64,000 nucleotides of DNA, taken from positions 1 to 64,000 of the forward strand of contig NZ_BCPR01000018.1 of the NCBI RefSeq assembly GCF_016586165.1, in the 5' to 3' direction. The notes under the pieces were generated by a model, which searched no databases, was not told the DNA's origin, and saw only the letters and a list, made by a program, of their open reading frames with translations. A program made the position numbers and the translations under genes. Positions 46,859-55,226 of this stretch are shown one piece after another. The first letter of the stretch is position 1. The number at the start of each line of letters is the position of its first letter. The stretch comes from Dyella sp. EPa41 (GTDB taxonomy: Bacteria > Pseudomonadota > Gammaproteobacteria > Xanthomonadales > Rhodanobacteraceae).

Positions 46859-48343
46859 GTGCGCGCTGCAGGGGTGTTGTTCGCCGTCGTGCTGATCCAT
46901 GGGGTGCTGGTGAGCCTGCCGGCGCTCGCGGGCGGCGTCGCGCCCGCCCTGGCATCCATCGCGGTGCAGTGCGTGGCCGTGGCAGCGGTGATGGCGCGTC
47001 GCCGCCGCGATCCGGCCGAACTGCGTACGCCGTGGTTGCTGCTTGCCGTCGCGGCCAGCCTGCAGGTGATCTGGGCGGGCATCAACGTGCTGGCTGCCTT
47101 GCTGAAAGACGAAGGCGGCTACCTCACCGCCGTCGGCGTGGTCTGCTCCGCGCTGTACATGATCCCGGCGATGCTGCTGATCGCGCGATCCCATGGCCGC
47201 CATGAACCGGCCGCGGCACGCGTGCTGGACCTGGCGTTGTCGTGTCTCGTCGGCGTCCTGCTCTACGTGCTGATCACCCACGCGCTGCCGGGGTCGCCCG
47301 ATGCGCCTTCCTCGGGCGTGTACGTGATCATCTGGCACGCCGATGCCATCGATTTCTCGATGGCCTTCATGGCGATCCTGCGCATGTTCGGCGCGCGCGG
47401 CCTGCGCCTGCGCTTTCTCTTCTATGCGGCGGCGAGCTACCTGCTCGTCAACGCCGCCGTCGCCGCGGCCTACAACCGCATCGAACTGCATGGCTTGCCG
47501 CACTGGAGCACCCTGCTCGTCGACCTGCCTTATATCGCCCTGGCGCTGATCGTCTCGCGTCGCCCGCCACGCCTGCTGCGCCGGTTCCGTCCTTCGCTGC
47601 GCACCTCGCAGACGATCGCGTTCTTCTCGCCCATCATGCTGTCGATCGGCGTGCTGTTGCTCGGTGTCAGCGTATCGCGCCTGGCCTTTGCGCCCGGCGT
47701 CGCGGTGGCCGCGTTGGCGGTGCTCTATTACGGCTTGCGGGTCGCCTTCATCCAGCGCCAGCACCTGGACCTGCAGCGCGCGGCGCAGCTGGACAACGAG
47801 TCGCTGCAGCGCCAGGTGGGACGCGACCCGCTCACCGGCATCGCCAACCGCACCACCCTCGACACCCGCCTCCACGAGGCGCTGGAGGATGCGGTGCGCA
47901 CGAAGACGTCGTGTTCGGTGCTGATGATCGACATCGACTACTTCAAGCAATTCAACGACCGCCAAGGGCATCTGGCCGGCGACGCGTGCCTCGTGGGCGT
48001 GGCGAAAGCCCTCGCCACCAGCCTGTTCCGCAATGGCGACCTGGTGGCGCGCTACGGCGGCGAGGAATTCGCCGTGGTGCTGCCCGACACCGATGGCGTC
48101 GCCGCCGACGCCATCGCGCAACGGCTGATCCAGGCGGTGGAACGCCTGCACATCCCGCACGGCGACAGCCCGCATGGCGAGCTGTCTGTCAGCATCGGCC
48201 TCGCCACGCAACCCGAAGGGGTGACGATCGACGCCGCCCAGCTGCTCAACGCCGCCGACCGCGCGCTCTATCGCGCCAAGACCCTGGGGCGCAATCGCCA
48301 CGAAGTGGCGGACATGCGCATGGCGCCACGCGATCACGCCTGA
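46859..48343 (+). CDS. Membrane-bound diguanylate cyclase (GGDEF)
   Basis: The 494-residue protein starts at a GTG (46859). About seven or eight hydrophobic helices fill residues 1-300. The C-terminal GGDEF domain has DPLTGIANRTTLDTRLHEAL at its start, IDIDYFKQFNDRQGH and the active site RYGGEEF. RNGD lies five residues before GGEEF and is an intact RxxD inhibitory site, so product feedback is expected. It should be active in making c-di-GMP. The membrane part may sense a ligand of unknown nature. The Tad pilus locus is elsewhere in this window, but no link is shown. Confidence 0.9.
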   Translation: MRAAGVLFAVVLIHGVLVSLPALAGGVAPALASIAVQCVAVAAVMARRRRDPAELRTPWLLLAVAASLQVIWAGINVLAALLKDEGGYLTAVGVVCSALYMIPAMLLIARSHGRHEPAAARVLDLALSCLVGVLLYVLITHALPGSPDAPSSGVYVIIWHADAIDFSMAFMAILRMFGARGLRLRFLFYAAASYLLVNAAVAAAYNRIELHGLPHWSTLLVDLPYIALALIVSRRPPRLLRRFRPSLRTSQTIAFFSPIMLSIGVLLLGVSVSRLAFAPGVAVAALAVLYYGLRVAFIQRQHLDLQRAAQLDNESLQRQVGRDPLTGIANRTTLDTRLHEALEDAVRTKTSCSVLMIDIDYFKQFNDRQGHLAGDACLVGVAKALATSLFRNGDLVARYGGEEFAVVLPDTDGVAADAIAQRLIQAVERLHIPHGDSPHGELSVSIGLATQPEGVTIDAAQLLNAADRALYRAKTLGRNRHEVADMRMAPRDHA

Positions 48344-48411
48344 CGCGGCCGCTGAAGCCGCCTCCGGCGCACGAGGGAATCCGCTAAGCTGGCTCCAGGG
48401 GGGAAATGCTC

Positions 48412-48951
48412 ATGAAGAAACGCATCGCACGGTTCGCGCTGGCCACGCTCGCGCTCATGCTCGTCGCGGTCTGCCAGGCCCGCCCCGGACCGGGCGATAT
48501 ACCGCCCGACTTCCTGGGTCGCGATCGCAACGGCAACGATCTGCACGTGTCGGACCTGCGGGGCAAGGTCGTCATCGTGACGTTCTGGGCCACCTGGTGT
48601 GGCTACTGCATGAAGGAATTGCCCGTCCTCGCGGCGCTGCAGAAGATGAAGGGATCGAACGATCTCGCCGTCGTCGGCATCAGCCACGACGACGACCTGG
48701 AGGCGTTCAAGAAGGCCCGCCACAACTGGCGGAGCCTCGATGTCATCCTGACCTACGACGCCAAGGACCGGCGCATCGCCAAACCCTACGGCGTCAATAC
48801 CATTCCGCACATGGTGATGATCGGGCGCGACGGCCGCATCGCCGACGTCTACGTAGGCTACGACGAAAGCATGCTGGACCAGATCCTCGCCGAAGTCGAC
48901 GACCTGCTGAGCCAGCCTGCTCCGCAGGCGCCCGCGGCATCCGCGCCCTGA
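48412..48951 (+). CDS. Exported TlpA/ResA-like thiol-disulfide protein
   Basis: The 179-residue protein has a signal peptide (hydrophobic residues 8-22) and a thioredoxin fold with FWATWCGYC (cysteines 63 and 66). The conserved cis-proline lies in VNTIPHMVMI. Such proteins reduce disulfides in the periplasm, for example in cytochrome c maturation or in protection of other proteins. I start at the ATG at 48412 because AGGGGGG lies eight bases upstream, while the ATG at 48406 is only two bases from it. dnaE follows by 83 bases. Confidence 0.87.
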   Translation: MKKRIARFALATLALMLVAVCQARPGPGDIPPDFLGRDRNGNDLHVSDLRGKVVIVTFWATWCGYCMKELPVLAALQKMKGSNDLAVVGISHDDDLEAFKKARHNWRSLDVILTYDAKDRRIAKPYGVNTIPHMVMIGRDGRIADVYVGYDESMLDQILAEVDDLLSQPAPQAPAASAP

Positions 48952-49034
48952 GCCGGGCCGGCCCACACCGGATGTCAATTCTTGTCCGTCCGGGCCGGCG
49001 CCGGTAGGCTGGCGTTCCATCCTGCGCGCACGCC

Positions 49035-52000
49035 ATGTCCGTCCGCTTCGCACACCTCCACCTGCACAGCGAGTACTCGCTGGTCGACTCGACCATCCGC
49101 ATCAAGGGACTGGTCGACGCCTGCGTGCGCGCAGGCATCCCGGCGGTGGCGCTGACCGACGACAGCAACATGTTCGCGCTGGTGAAGTTCTACAAGGCCT
49201 GCAGCGCGGCCGGCATCAAGCCGATCGGCGGCGCGGACCTGTGGGTGAGCTCGCCGGACGATCCGCGCCCGTGGCGTCTCACCGTGTTCTGCCAGAACCA
49301 CGAGGGCTACCTCAACCTGTCGCGCCTGGTGTCGCGCGCCTGGCGCGACGGCCAGCAGGGCGGCCGCGCGATGGTCGACATGGCCTGGCTCACGCCGCAG
49401 GCGACGCTTGGCCTGATCGCCATGATGGGGCGCGAGAGCGAGGTCGGTCGCATCGCGGTGAACCAGGGCGTGGATGCCGCCGCCGCGCGCCTGCGCCCGT
49501 TCGCACGGCAGATGGCCGACCGCCTTTACCTGGAACTCACCCGCACCGGCCGCGAAGGCGAGGAAAACTGGAACGCCGCCGCGCTGGGCCTCGCCGCCGA
49601 GCTCGACCTGCCGGTAATCGCCAGCAACGACGTGCGCTTCCTCAAGCAGGAAGGCTTCGAGTCGCACGAGGCGCGCGTATGCATCAACCAGGGCCGCGTG
49701 CTGGCCGATCCCAAGCGCCCGCGCGACTACAGCGACCAGCAGTACCTGAAGTCGCCCGAGGAGATGGCGGCGCTGTTCGCCGACCTTCCCGAGGCGCTGG
49801 AAAACACCATCGAACTGGCCAAGCGCTGCACGCTGGAACTGAGCTTCGGCACCTACTACCTGCCCGACTTCCCGGTGCCCGAAGGCCACGACCTGGCCAG
49901 CTATATCCGCGAGCTTTCCCGCGAGGGCCTGAAGGAGCGCCTGGCGTTTGCCGGCGTCGCGCCCGGCCGCACGCGGGAGGAATACGAAGCGCGCCTGGAA
50001 CGCGAGCTGGACGTCATCATCAAGATGGGCTTCCCCGGCTACTTCCTGATCGTGGCGGACTTCATCAACTGGGGTAAGCAGAACGGCATCCCGGTCGGCC
50101 CGGGCCGTGGTTCGGGCGCGGGCTCGCTGGTGGCATGGGTACTGAAGATCACCGACCTGGATCCGATCCAGTTCGACCTGCTGTTCGAGCGATTCCTCAA
50201 TCCCGAACGCGTGTCGATGCCCGACTTCGACATCGACTTCTGCATGGACCGCCGCGACGAGGTGATCGACTACGTCGCGCGCAAGTACGGCCGCGACCAC
50301 GTCAGCCAGATCATCACCTACGGCTCGATGGCGGCGAAAGCCGTGCTGCGCGACTCCGGCCGCGTGCTCGGCATGGGCTACAACGCGGTCGACCGCATCG
50401 CCAAGCTGATCCCCGCGCGCCCGCTCGACCTCACCCTGCAATGCGCCCTGGGTCGCTCGGAGAAGGCGAAGAAAGAACCCGATCGCATCGTCAAGGATTT
50501 CTGCGACCTCTACGACCAGGACGAGGAAGCGCGCACCCTGATCGATCTCGCGCTCAGCCTGGAAAGCATCACGCGCGGCGTCGGCAAGCACGCCGGCGGC
50601 GTGGTGATCGGCCCCAAGCCGCTCACCGAATTCGCGCCGCTGTACTGCGAACCGGGCGGCGCCGGTGTCGTCACGCAGTACGACAAGGACGACGTGGAAG
50701 CCGTCGGCCTGGTGAAGTTCGACTTCCTCGGCCTGCGCACGCTCACCATCATCGACTGGGCGGTGAAGGCCATCAACGCGCGTCGCGCGGCGAACGGCGA
50801 GGAAGCCCTGGATATCGCGGCGATTCCCACCGACGATCCGGCCGCCTACGACGTGCTGAAGAAGGCGCAGACCGTCGCCGTGTTCCAGCTCGAATCCTCG
50901 GGCATGCAACGCATGCTCAAGGACGCCAAGCCCGACCGCTTCGAGGACATCATCGCGCTGGTGGCGCTGTATCGCCCCGGTCCGATGGACCTGATTCCCA
51001 GCTTCGTCGCCCGCAAGCACGGCCGCGAGGAAGTGGTCTATCCCGACCCGCGCGTCGAGCCGATCCTGAAAGAGACCTACGGCATCATGGTCTATCAGGA
51101 GCAGGTGATGCAGATGGCCCAGATCGTCGGCGGCTACTCGCTCGGCGGCGCCGACCTGCTGCGTCGCGCGATGGGCAAGAAGAAAGTCGAGGAAATGGCG
51201 AAGGAGCGCGCCAAGTTCCGCGAAGGCGCCGCCAAGGACGGGCTCACCGGCGAGAAGGCCGACGAGATCTTCGACCTGATGGAGAAGTTCGCGGGCTACG
51301 GCTTCAACAAGTCGCACGCCGCCGCCTACGCGCTCGTCTCGTACCACACCGCCTGGCTGAAGGCGCATTACCCCGCCGAGTTCATGGCCGCGACGATTTC
51401 GTCGGACATGGACAACACCGACAAGGCGGTGACCTTCATCGACGAGTCGAAGGCGATCGGCCTGACGGTGTTGCCGCCGGACGTCAACGCGTCGGAGTTC
51501 ATGTTCGTCGCGGTCGAGCCGAAGGTGATCCGCTATGGCCTGGGCGCCATCAAGGGCGTGGGCCAGGGCGCGTGCGAAGCGATCGCCGACGAGCGTCGTC
51601 GCGGCGGCGCGTATACCGACCTCGCCGATTTCTGCCGTCGCGTCGATTCCACCAAGCTCAATCGCCGCGTGCTTGAGGCGCTGATCCTGTCCGGCGCGCT
51701 CGACGCGCTGGCACCGAATCGCGCCAGCCTGATGGCGCAGTTGCCGAACGCCATGAAGGCGGCGGAGCAGCACCTGCGCAACAAGCAGTCCGGCCAGAAC
51801 GACATGTTCGGCACGGCCATGTCGTTCGGAAGCGGGGGCGCCACCGCGCCGACCGTCGAGGTGGATCTGCCCGTCGTCGCCGACTGGCCGCTGGAGCAAA
51901 TCCTGCAGGGCGAGCGCGACACCCTTGGCCATTACCTTTCCGGTCATCCCACCGACCCATGGAAAGAGGAATTCGCCCAGCTCTCGACCTGCCCGCTGGG

Positions 52001-52607
52001 CGAGATCGCCGATCGCTACCAGCCGCCCAAGCCACGCAAGAACGACGGCGACGACAACCGCTTCCGCCGCGGCCCGGATACGCCATGGACCGTGGCGGGC
52101 ATGGTCACCGCCGTGCGCAAGCGCGGCGACAGCGATGCCTTCGTGCGGCTGGAAGACGGCACCGGCGTCATCGAGGTGAGCTTCTTCGGCGAGCTGTACC
52201 AGCAGGTTGCCCCGCTGCTGGTGCGTGACGAACTGCTGGTGGTCGAAGGCGGCTTGCGCATCGACGATTTCTCCGGCGGCGGTTTCGCCCTCCGCGCCCG
52301 CAGCGCGCTGAGCCTGGGCGATGCCTGCCGCCGCTATGCGCGCCTGCTGCGTTTGAAACTGAACGGCGTCGGCCCCGGCTTCATCGACGACCTGCGCCGC
52401 ACCCTCGCCGGCTACCGCGGCGGACGAGCCAGCGTGGTGCTCTACGGTTACCACAACAAGACCGCGCAGGCCGACCTGGAGCTGGGCGAGGAGTGGCGTG
52501 TGGACGCCATCCCCGAGCTGCTGCGCGCCATCCGCGCGGTGCCGGGGGTGGAGGCGGCCAAGCTGCGCATCGTGAAGACGGACGACCGGCCACGCGGCGG
52601 CGATTGA
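49035..52607 (+). CDS. dnaE: DNA polymerase III alpha subunit
   Basis: The 1190-residue replicative polymerase is close to the usual 1160-1180. The N-terminal PHP domain has FAHLHLHSEYSLVDSTI. The palm motifs are GPGRGSGAGSLVAWVLKITD and MPDFDIDFCMDRRDEVIDY, with the two catalytic aspartates, and later ESSGMQRML. The helix-hairpin-helix part includes FAGYGFNKSHAAAYALVSYH. An OB-fold near residues 1010-1090 (FVRLEDGTGVIEVSFFGELY) ends the chain. The last bases of the gene are present a second time at 52721 after the stop. Confidence 0.97.
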   Translation: MSVRFAHLHLHSEYSLVDSTIRIKGLVDACVRAGIPAVALTDDSNMFALVKFYKACSAAGIKPIGGADLWVSSPDDPRPWRLTVFCQNHEGYLNLSRLVSRAWRDGQQGGRAMVDMAWLTPQATLGLIAMMGRESEVGRIAVNQGVDAAAARLRPFARQMADRLYLELTRTGREGEENWNAAALGLAAELDLPVIASNDVRFLKQEGFESHEARVCINQGRVLADPKRPRDYSDQQYLKSPEEMAALFADLPEALENTIELAKRCTLELSFGTYYLPDFPVPEGHDLASYIRELSREGLKERLAFAGVAPGRTREEYEARLERELDVIIKMGFPGYFLIVADFINWGKQNGIPVGPGRGSGAGSLVAWVLKITDLDPIQFDLLFERFLNPERVSMPDFDIDFCMDRRDEVIDYVARKYGRDHVSQIITYGSMAAKAVLRDSGRVLGMGYNAVDRIAKLIPARPLDLTLQCALGRSEKAKKEPDRIVKDFCDLYDQDEEARTLIDLALSLESITRGVGKHAGGVVIGPKPLTEFAPLYCEPGGAGVVTQYDKDDVEAVGLVKFDFLGLRTLTIIDWAVKAINARRAANGEEALDIAAIPTDDPAAYDVLKKAQTVAVFQLESSGMQRMLKDAKPDRFEDIIALVALYRPGPMDLIPSFVARKHGREEVVYPDPRVEPILKETYGIMVYQEQVMQMAQIVGGYSLGGADLLRRAMGKKKVEEMAKERAKFREGAAKDGLTGEKADEIFDLMEKFAGYGFNKSHAAAYALVSYHTAWLKAHYPAEFMAATISSDMDNTDKAVTFIDESKAIGLTVLPPDVNASEFMFVAVEPKVIRYGLGAIKGVGQGACEAIADERRRGGAYTDLADFCRRVDSTKLNRRVLEALILSGALDALAPNRASLMAQLPNAMKAAEQHLRNKQSGQNDMFGTAMSFGSGGATAPTVEVDLPVVADWPLEQILQGERDTLGHYLSGHPTDPWKEEFAQLSTCPLGEIADRYQPPKPRKNDGDDNRFRRGPDTPWTVAGMVTAVRKRGDSDAFVRLEDGTGVIEVSFFGELYQQVAPLLVRDELLVVEGGLRIDDFSGGGFALRARSALSLGDACRRYARLLRLKLNGVGPGFIDDLRRTLAGYRGGRASVVLYGYHNKTAQADLELGEEWRVDAIPELLRAIRAVPGVEAAKLRIVKTDDRPRGGD

Positions 52608-53017
52608 CCCACCCAACCCGTCATTCCGGCGCAGGCCGGAATCCAGTTTCCGATACCTCCGTTGTCGCGGAAACGTCCAAAGGGGTTTTCGCGAGAACCG
52701 GACCCGCGCCCTACCCGGGATGGAGGCCGCCAAACTGCGCATCGTGAAGACAGGCGACCAACCCATCCCCCGTCATTCCGGCGCAGGCCGGAATCCAGTG
52801 GCCGATCCCGCCGGTTGTCGCGGAAGCATCCAAAGGAGTTTTCGCAAAACCGGTTACCTCCGCTGCTGGATTCCGGCCTGCGCCGGAATGACGGTCCTTT
52901 GCGGGCACCGCGTGCGTGAGGCTTCCTTCACGCTTTCCTCACTCCCATACGCCCCCGTTCCCGCGTTTTTTCCCGGCCCGGTATACTGGCGCGCTTCCGT
53001 GTCCTGAACTGCACCGA
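52608..53017. repeat. REP-like repeats and a dnaE tail copy between dnaE and accA
   Basis: This 410-base gap has three copies of a 28-base palindrome-type repeat (CGTCATTCCGGCGCAGG and its mate GCCGGAATCCAG). They lie at 52619-52646 and 52771-52798 on the plus strand and at 52866-52893 inverted. The last two face each other and enclose 67 bases, forming a REPIN-like unit. Between copies one and two, about 40 bases from 52721 repeat the end of dnaE (from 52549) with a few changes. A possible -10 box TATACT is at 52982-52987 before accA. Confidence 0.75.
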
Positions 53018-53974
53018 ATGAATCCCAACTTCCTCGATTTCGAACAACCCATCGCCGAACTGGACGCGAAGATTGAAGAGCTTCGCCACGCCAGCCACGG
53101 GCAGGCGTTCAACATCGACGAAGAAGTCGCCCGCCTGCGCGAGAAGCTGAAGCTCAAGACCAACGAGATCTTCCGCAACCTCACGCCGTGGCAGGTGACC
53201 CAGCTGTCGCGCCATCCGGCCCGGCCATACACGCTCGACTACATCAGCGTGATGTGCGACGAGTTCCACGAACTGGCCGGCGACCGCGCCTACGCGGACG
53301 ACGCCGCCATCGTGGGCGGCCTGGGCCGCATCAACGGCCGCTCGGTGATGATCATCGGCCACCAGAAGGCGCGCGACACCAAGGGCAAGGTGCGCCGCAA
53401 CTTCGGCATGCCGCGTCCCGAGGGTTACCGCAAGGCGCTGCGCCTGATGAAGATGGCCGAGCGCTTCGGCCTGCCGTTGTTCACCCTGATCGACACCCCG
53501 GGCGCCTACCCGGGCGTGGGCGCCGAGGAGCGTGGCCAGTCCGAAGCCATCGCCCGCAACCTGCTGGAAATGGCCGACCTGAAGACGCCCATCATCTGCA
53601 CCGTGATCGGTGAAGGCGGTTCGGGCGGCGCGCTGGCCATCGGCGTGGGCGATCGCACGGTCATGCTGCAGTACTCCACGTATTCGGTGATTTCGCCGGA
53701 AGGTTGCGCGTCGATCCTGTGGAAGAGCGCCGACAAGGCCAAGGACGCCGCCGAAGCGCTGGGCCTCACCGCCCCGCGCCTGCTCGAGCACGGCCTGATC
53801 GACAAGATCGTGCGCGAACCGCTGGGCGGCGCGCATCGCAATCCGCACTCGATGGCCGTGCGCCTGAAGGCCGTGCTGATGAACCAGCTCGACGAGCTGG
53901 AAGCGATGCCGATGAAGGACCTGCTCGAGCAACGCTACAAGCGCCTGCGCGGCTACGGCGCGTTCATCGAGTAA
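53018..53974 (+). CDS. accA: Acetyl-CoA carboxylase carboxyltransferase subunit alpha
   Basis: The 318-residue protein has the same length as the E. coli subunit (319). It makes malonyl-CoA together with AccD. The N-terminus [20 protein letters not shown] is typical. The catalytic region has [20 protein letters not shown] and the oxyanion glycine run [35 protein letters not shown] is a further signature. The upstream in-frame extension to 52916 has no ribosome binding site. Confidence 0.97.
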   Translation: MNPNFLDFEQPIAELDAKIEELRHASHGQAFNIDEEVARLREKLKLKTNEIFRNLTPWQVTQLSRHPARPYTLDYISVMCDEFHELAGDRAYADDAAIVGGLGRINGRSVMIIGHQKARDTKGKVRRNFGMPRPEGYRKALRLMKMAERFGLPLFTLIDTPGAYPGVGAEERGQSEAIARNLLEMADLKTPIICTVIGEGGSGGALAIGVGDRTVMLQYSTYSVISPEGCASILWKSADKAKDAAEALGLTAPRLLEHGLIDKIVREPLGGAHRNPHSMAVRLKAVLMNQLDELEAMPMKDLLEQRYKRLRGYGAFIE

Positions 53975-53998
53975 CCCCCCACGCATCCTTGGTTTTTC

Positions 53999-54366
53999 CT
54001 GTAGGAGCGCACCCTTGTGCGCGACAAGCCTACGCAGCGGCGACGCCACCGCACCGCGGTCGCCCACTGGGTGGGCTCCTACAAAAAAACGCGCCGCGCG
54101 CTTCACCTGTAGGAGCGCACCCAGTGCGCGACAAGCCTACGCAGCAGCAACGCCACCGCACCGTGGTCGCCCACTAGGTGGGCTCCTACAAAAAAAACGC
54201 GCCGCCCGCGCCCCCTGTAGGAGCGCACCCAGTGCGCGACAAGCCTACGCAGCAGCAACGCCAACGCGCCGCGGTCGCCCACTGGGTGGGCTCCTACAAA
54301 AAAAACGCGCCGCCCGCTTCACCTGTAGGAGCGCACCCAGTGCGCGACAAGCCTACGCAGCGGCGA
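53999..54366. repeat. Tandem REPIN array, 108-base period, after accA
   Basis: Units begin at 53999, 54107, 54215 and 54323, exactly 108 bases apart. The last is cut after 44 bases. Each full unit starts with TGTAGGAGCGCACCC and GTGCGCGAC, has a GC-rich centre (AAGCCTACGCAGC), and ends with GTCGCCCACTGGG and TGGGCTCCTACA. The end is the reverse complement of the beginning with only two changes per 25 bases. A run of seven or eight A follows each unit. This resembles REPIN elements of Pseudomonas, which need a RAYT transposase encoded elsewhere. None is in the window. Confidence 0.85.
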
Positions 54367-54473
54367 GACCACTACCCCCACCTCCCCATTTCGAAGGCAA
54401 AGCCTCGCCCCCCTCACCGCCCGGTCACGCCGCCGCGCTACCATCCATGGCATCTCCGCCAGGGAAACGCGAC

Positions 54474-55226
54474 ATGGCCACCGACAGCATCAAGCTTGCC
54501 GTTCTCATCGATGCGGACAACGCGCAGCCAGGCATCGCCGAAGCACTGCTCGCGGAAGTGGCCAAGTACGGCACGGCGCACGTGAAGCGGGCCTACGGTG
54601 ATTGGACGTCCAATCACCTCAAGAGCTGGAAGGAGCAGCTGCTCACGCAGTCGATCCAGCCGATGCAGCAGTTCGGCTATACCAGCGGCAAGAACGCCAC
54701 CGACTCGGCGATGATCATCGACGCGATGGACCTGCTGTATTCCGGCCGCTTCGATGGCTTCTGCATCGTCTCCAGCGACAGCGATTTCACGCGGCTCGCC
54801 GCGCGCATCCGCGAATCGGGGCTGATCGTCTACGGCTTTGGCGAGCGCAAGACGCCCGACCCGTTCGTCGCCGCGTGCGACAAGTTCATCTACACCGACA
54901 TCCTCGTCGCCAAGCCCGATGAGGAACAACCGCTCAAACCACGTACGGCAGCGCAGCTGAAGCAGGACTCCAGCCTCGTGAACCTGCTGCGCAACGCGGT
55001 GGACGCGGCCTCGGACGATGATGGCTGGGCCGCCCTCGGCGGCGTGGGCTCGATCATCACCAAACAACGTCCGAACTTCGATGCGCGCACCTATGGCTAC
55101 AACAAACTCAGCGAGCTGATCACGGCCACCACGCTGTTCGAGATCGATCGGCGCAGCCCGGGCGAAGGCCGACCCAAGGTGATCTACGTGCGCAACAAGA
55201 CGAAGAAAGCCGCGCCCCGTGAGTAA
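54474..55226 (+). CDS. NYN domain protein with C-terminal LOTUS (OST-HTH) domain
   Basis: The 250-residue protein has an N-terminal NYN/LabA-like nuclease domain at about residues 1-145. It shows LAVLIDADNAQPGIAEALL, NATDSAMIIDAMDLLYSG and CIVSSDSDFTRLAARIRESG, whose aspartates should bind Mg2+. The C-terminal part from about 165 (DSSLVNLLRNAVDAASDDDG and TYGYNKLSELI) is an OST-HTH/LOTUS domain, which binds RNA in other proteins. This pairing suggests an RNA-degrading or RNA-binding enzyme. AGGGA lies upstream of the ATG at 54474. The in-frame reading from 54015 crosses the repeat array and is rejected. The stop overlaps tilS by eight bases. Confidence 0.87.
   Translation: MATDSIKLAVLIDADNAQPGIAEALLAEVAKYGTAHVKRAYGDWTSNHLKSWKEQLLTQSIQPMQQFGYTSGKNATDSAMIIDAMDLLYSGRFDGFCIVSSDSDFTRLAARIRESGLIVYGFGERKTPDPFVAACDKFIYTDILVAKPDEEQPLKPRTAAQLKQDSSLVNLLRNAVDAASDDDGWAALGGVGSIITKQRPNFDARTYGYNKLSELITATTLFEIDRRSPGEGRPKVIYVRNKTKKAAPRE

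Noticed and set aside
48975-52766. 1263-codon open frame on the minus strand
   Set aside because: It is antisense to dnaE across its full length. Length alone is not evidence in DNA of this GC content.
53999-54366. CRISPR array
   Set aside because: The repeats are regular, but the sequence between the conserved ends is conserved too, the units are 108 bases and no cas gene is near. Variable spacers are absent.
54015-54473. Extension of the NYN protein through the repeat array
   Set aside because: The reading frame stays open by chance through the repeats (repeated TCRSAPSARQAYAAA-like residues). The good start with AGGGA is at 54474.
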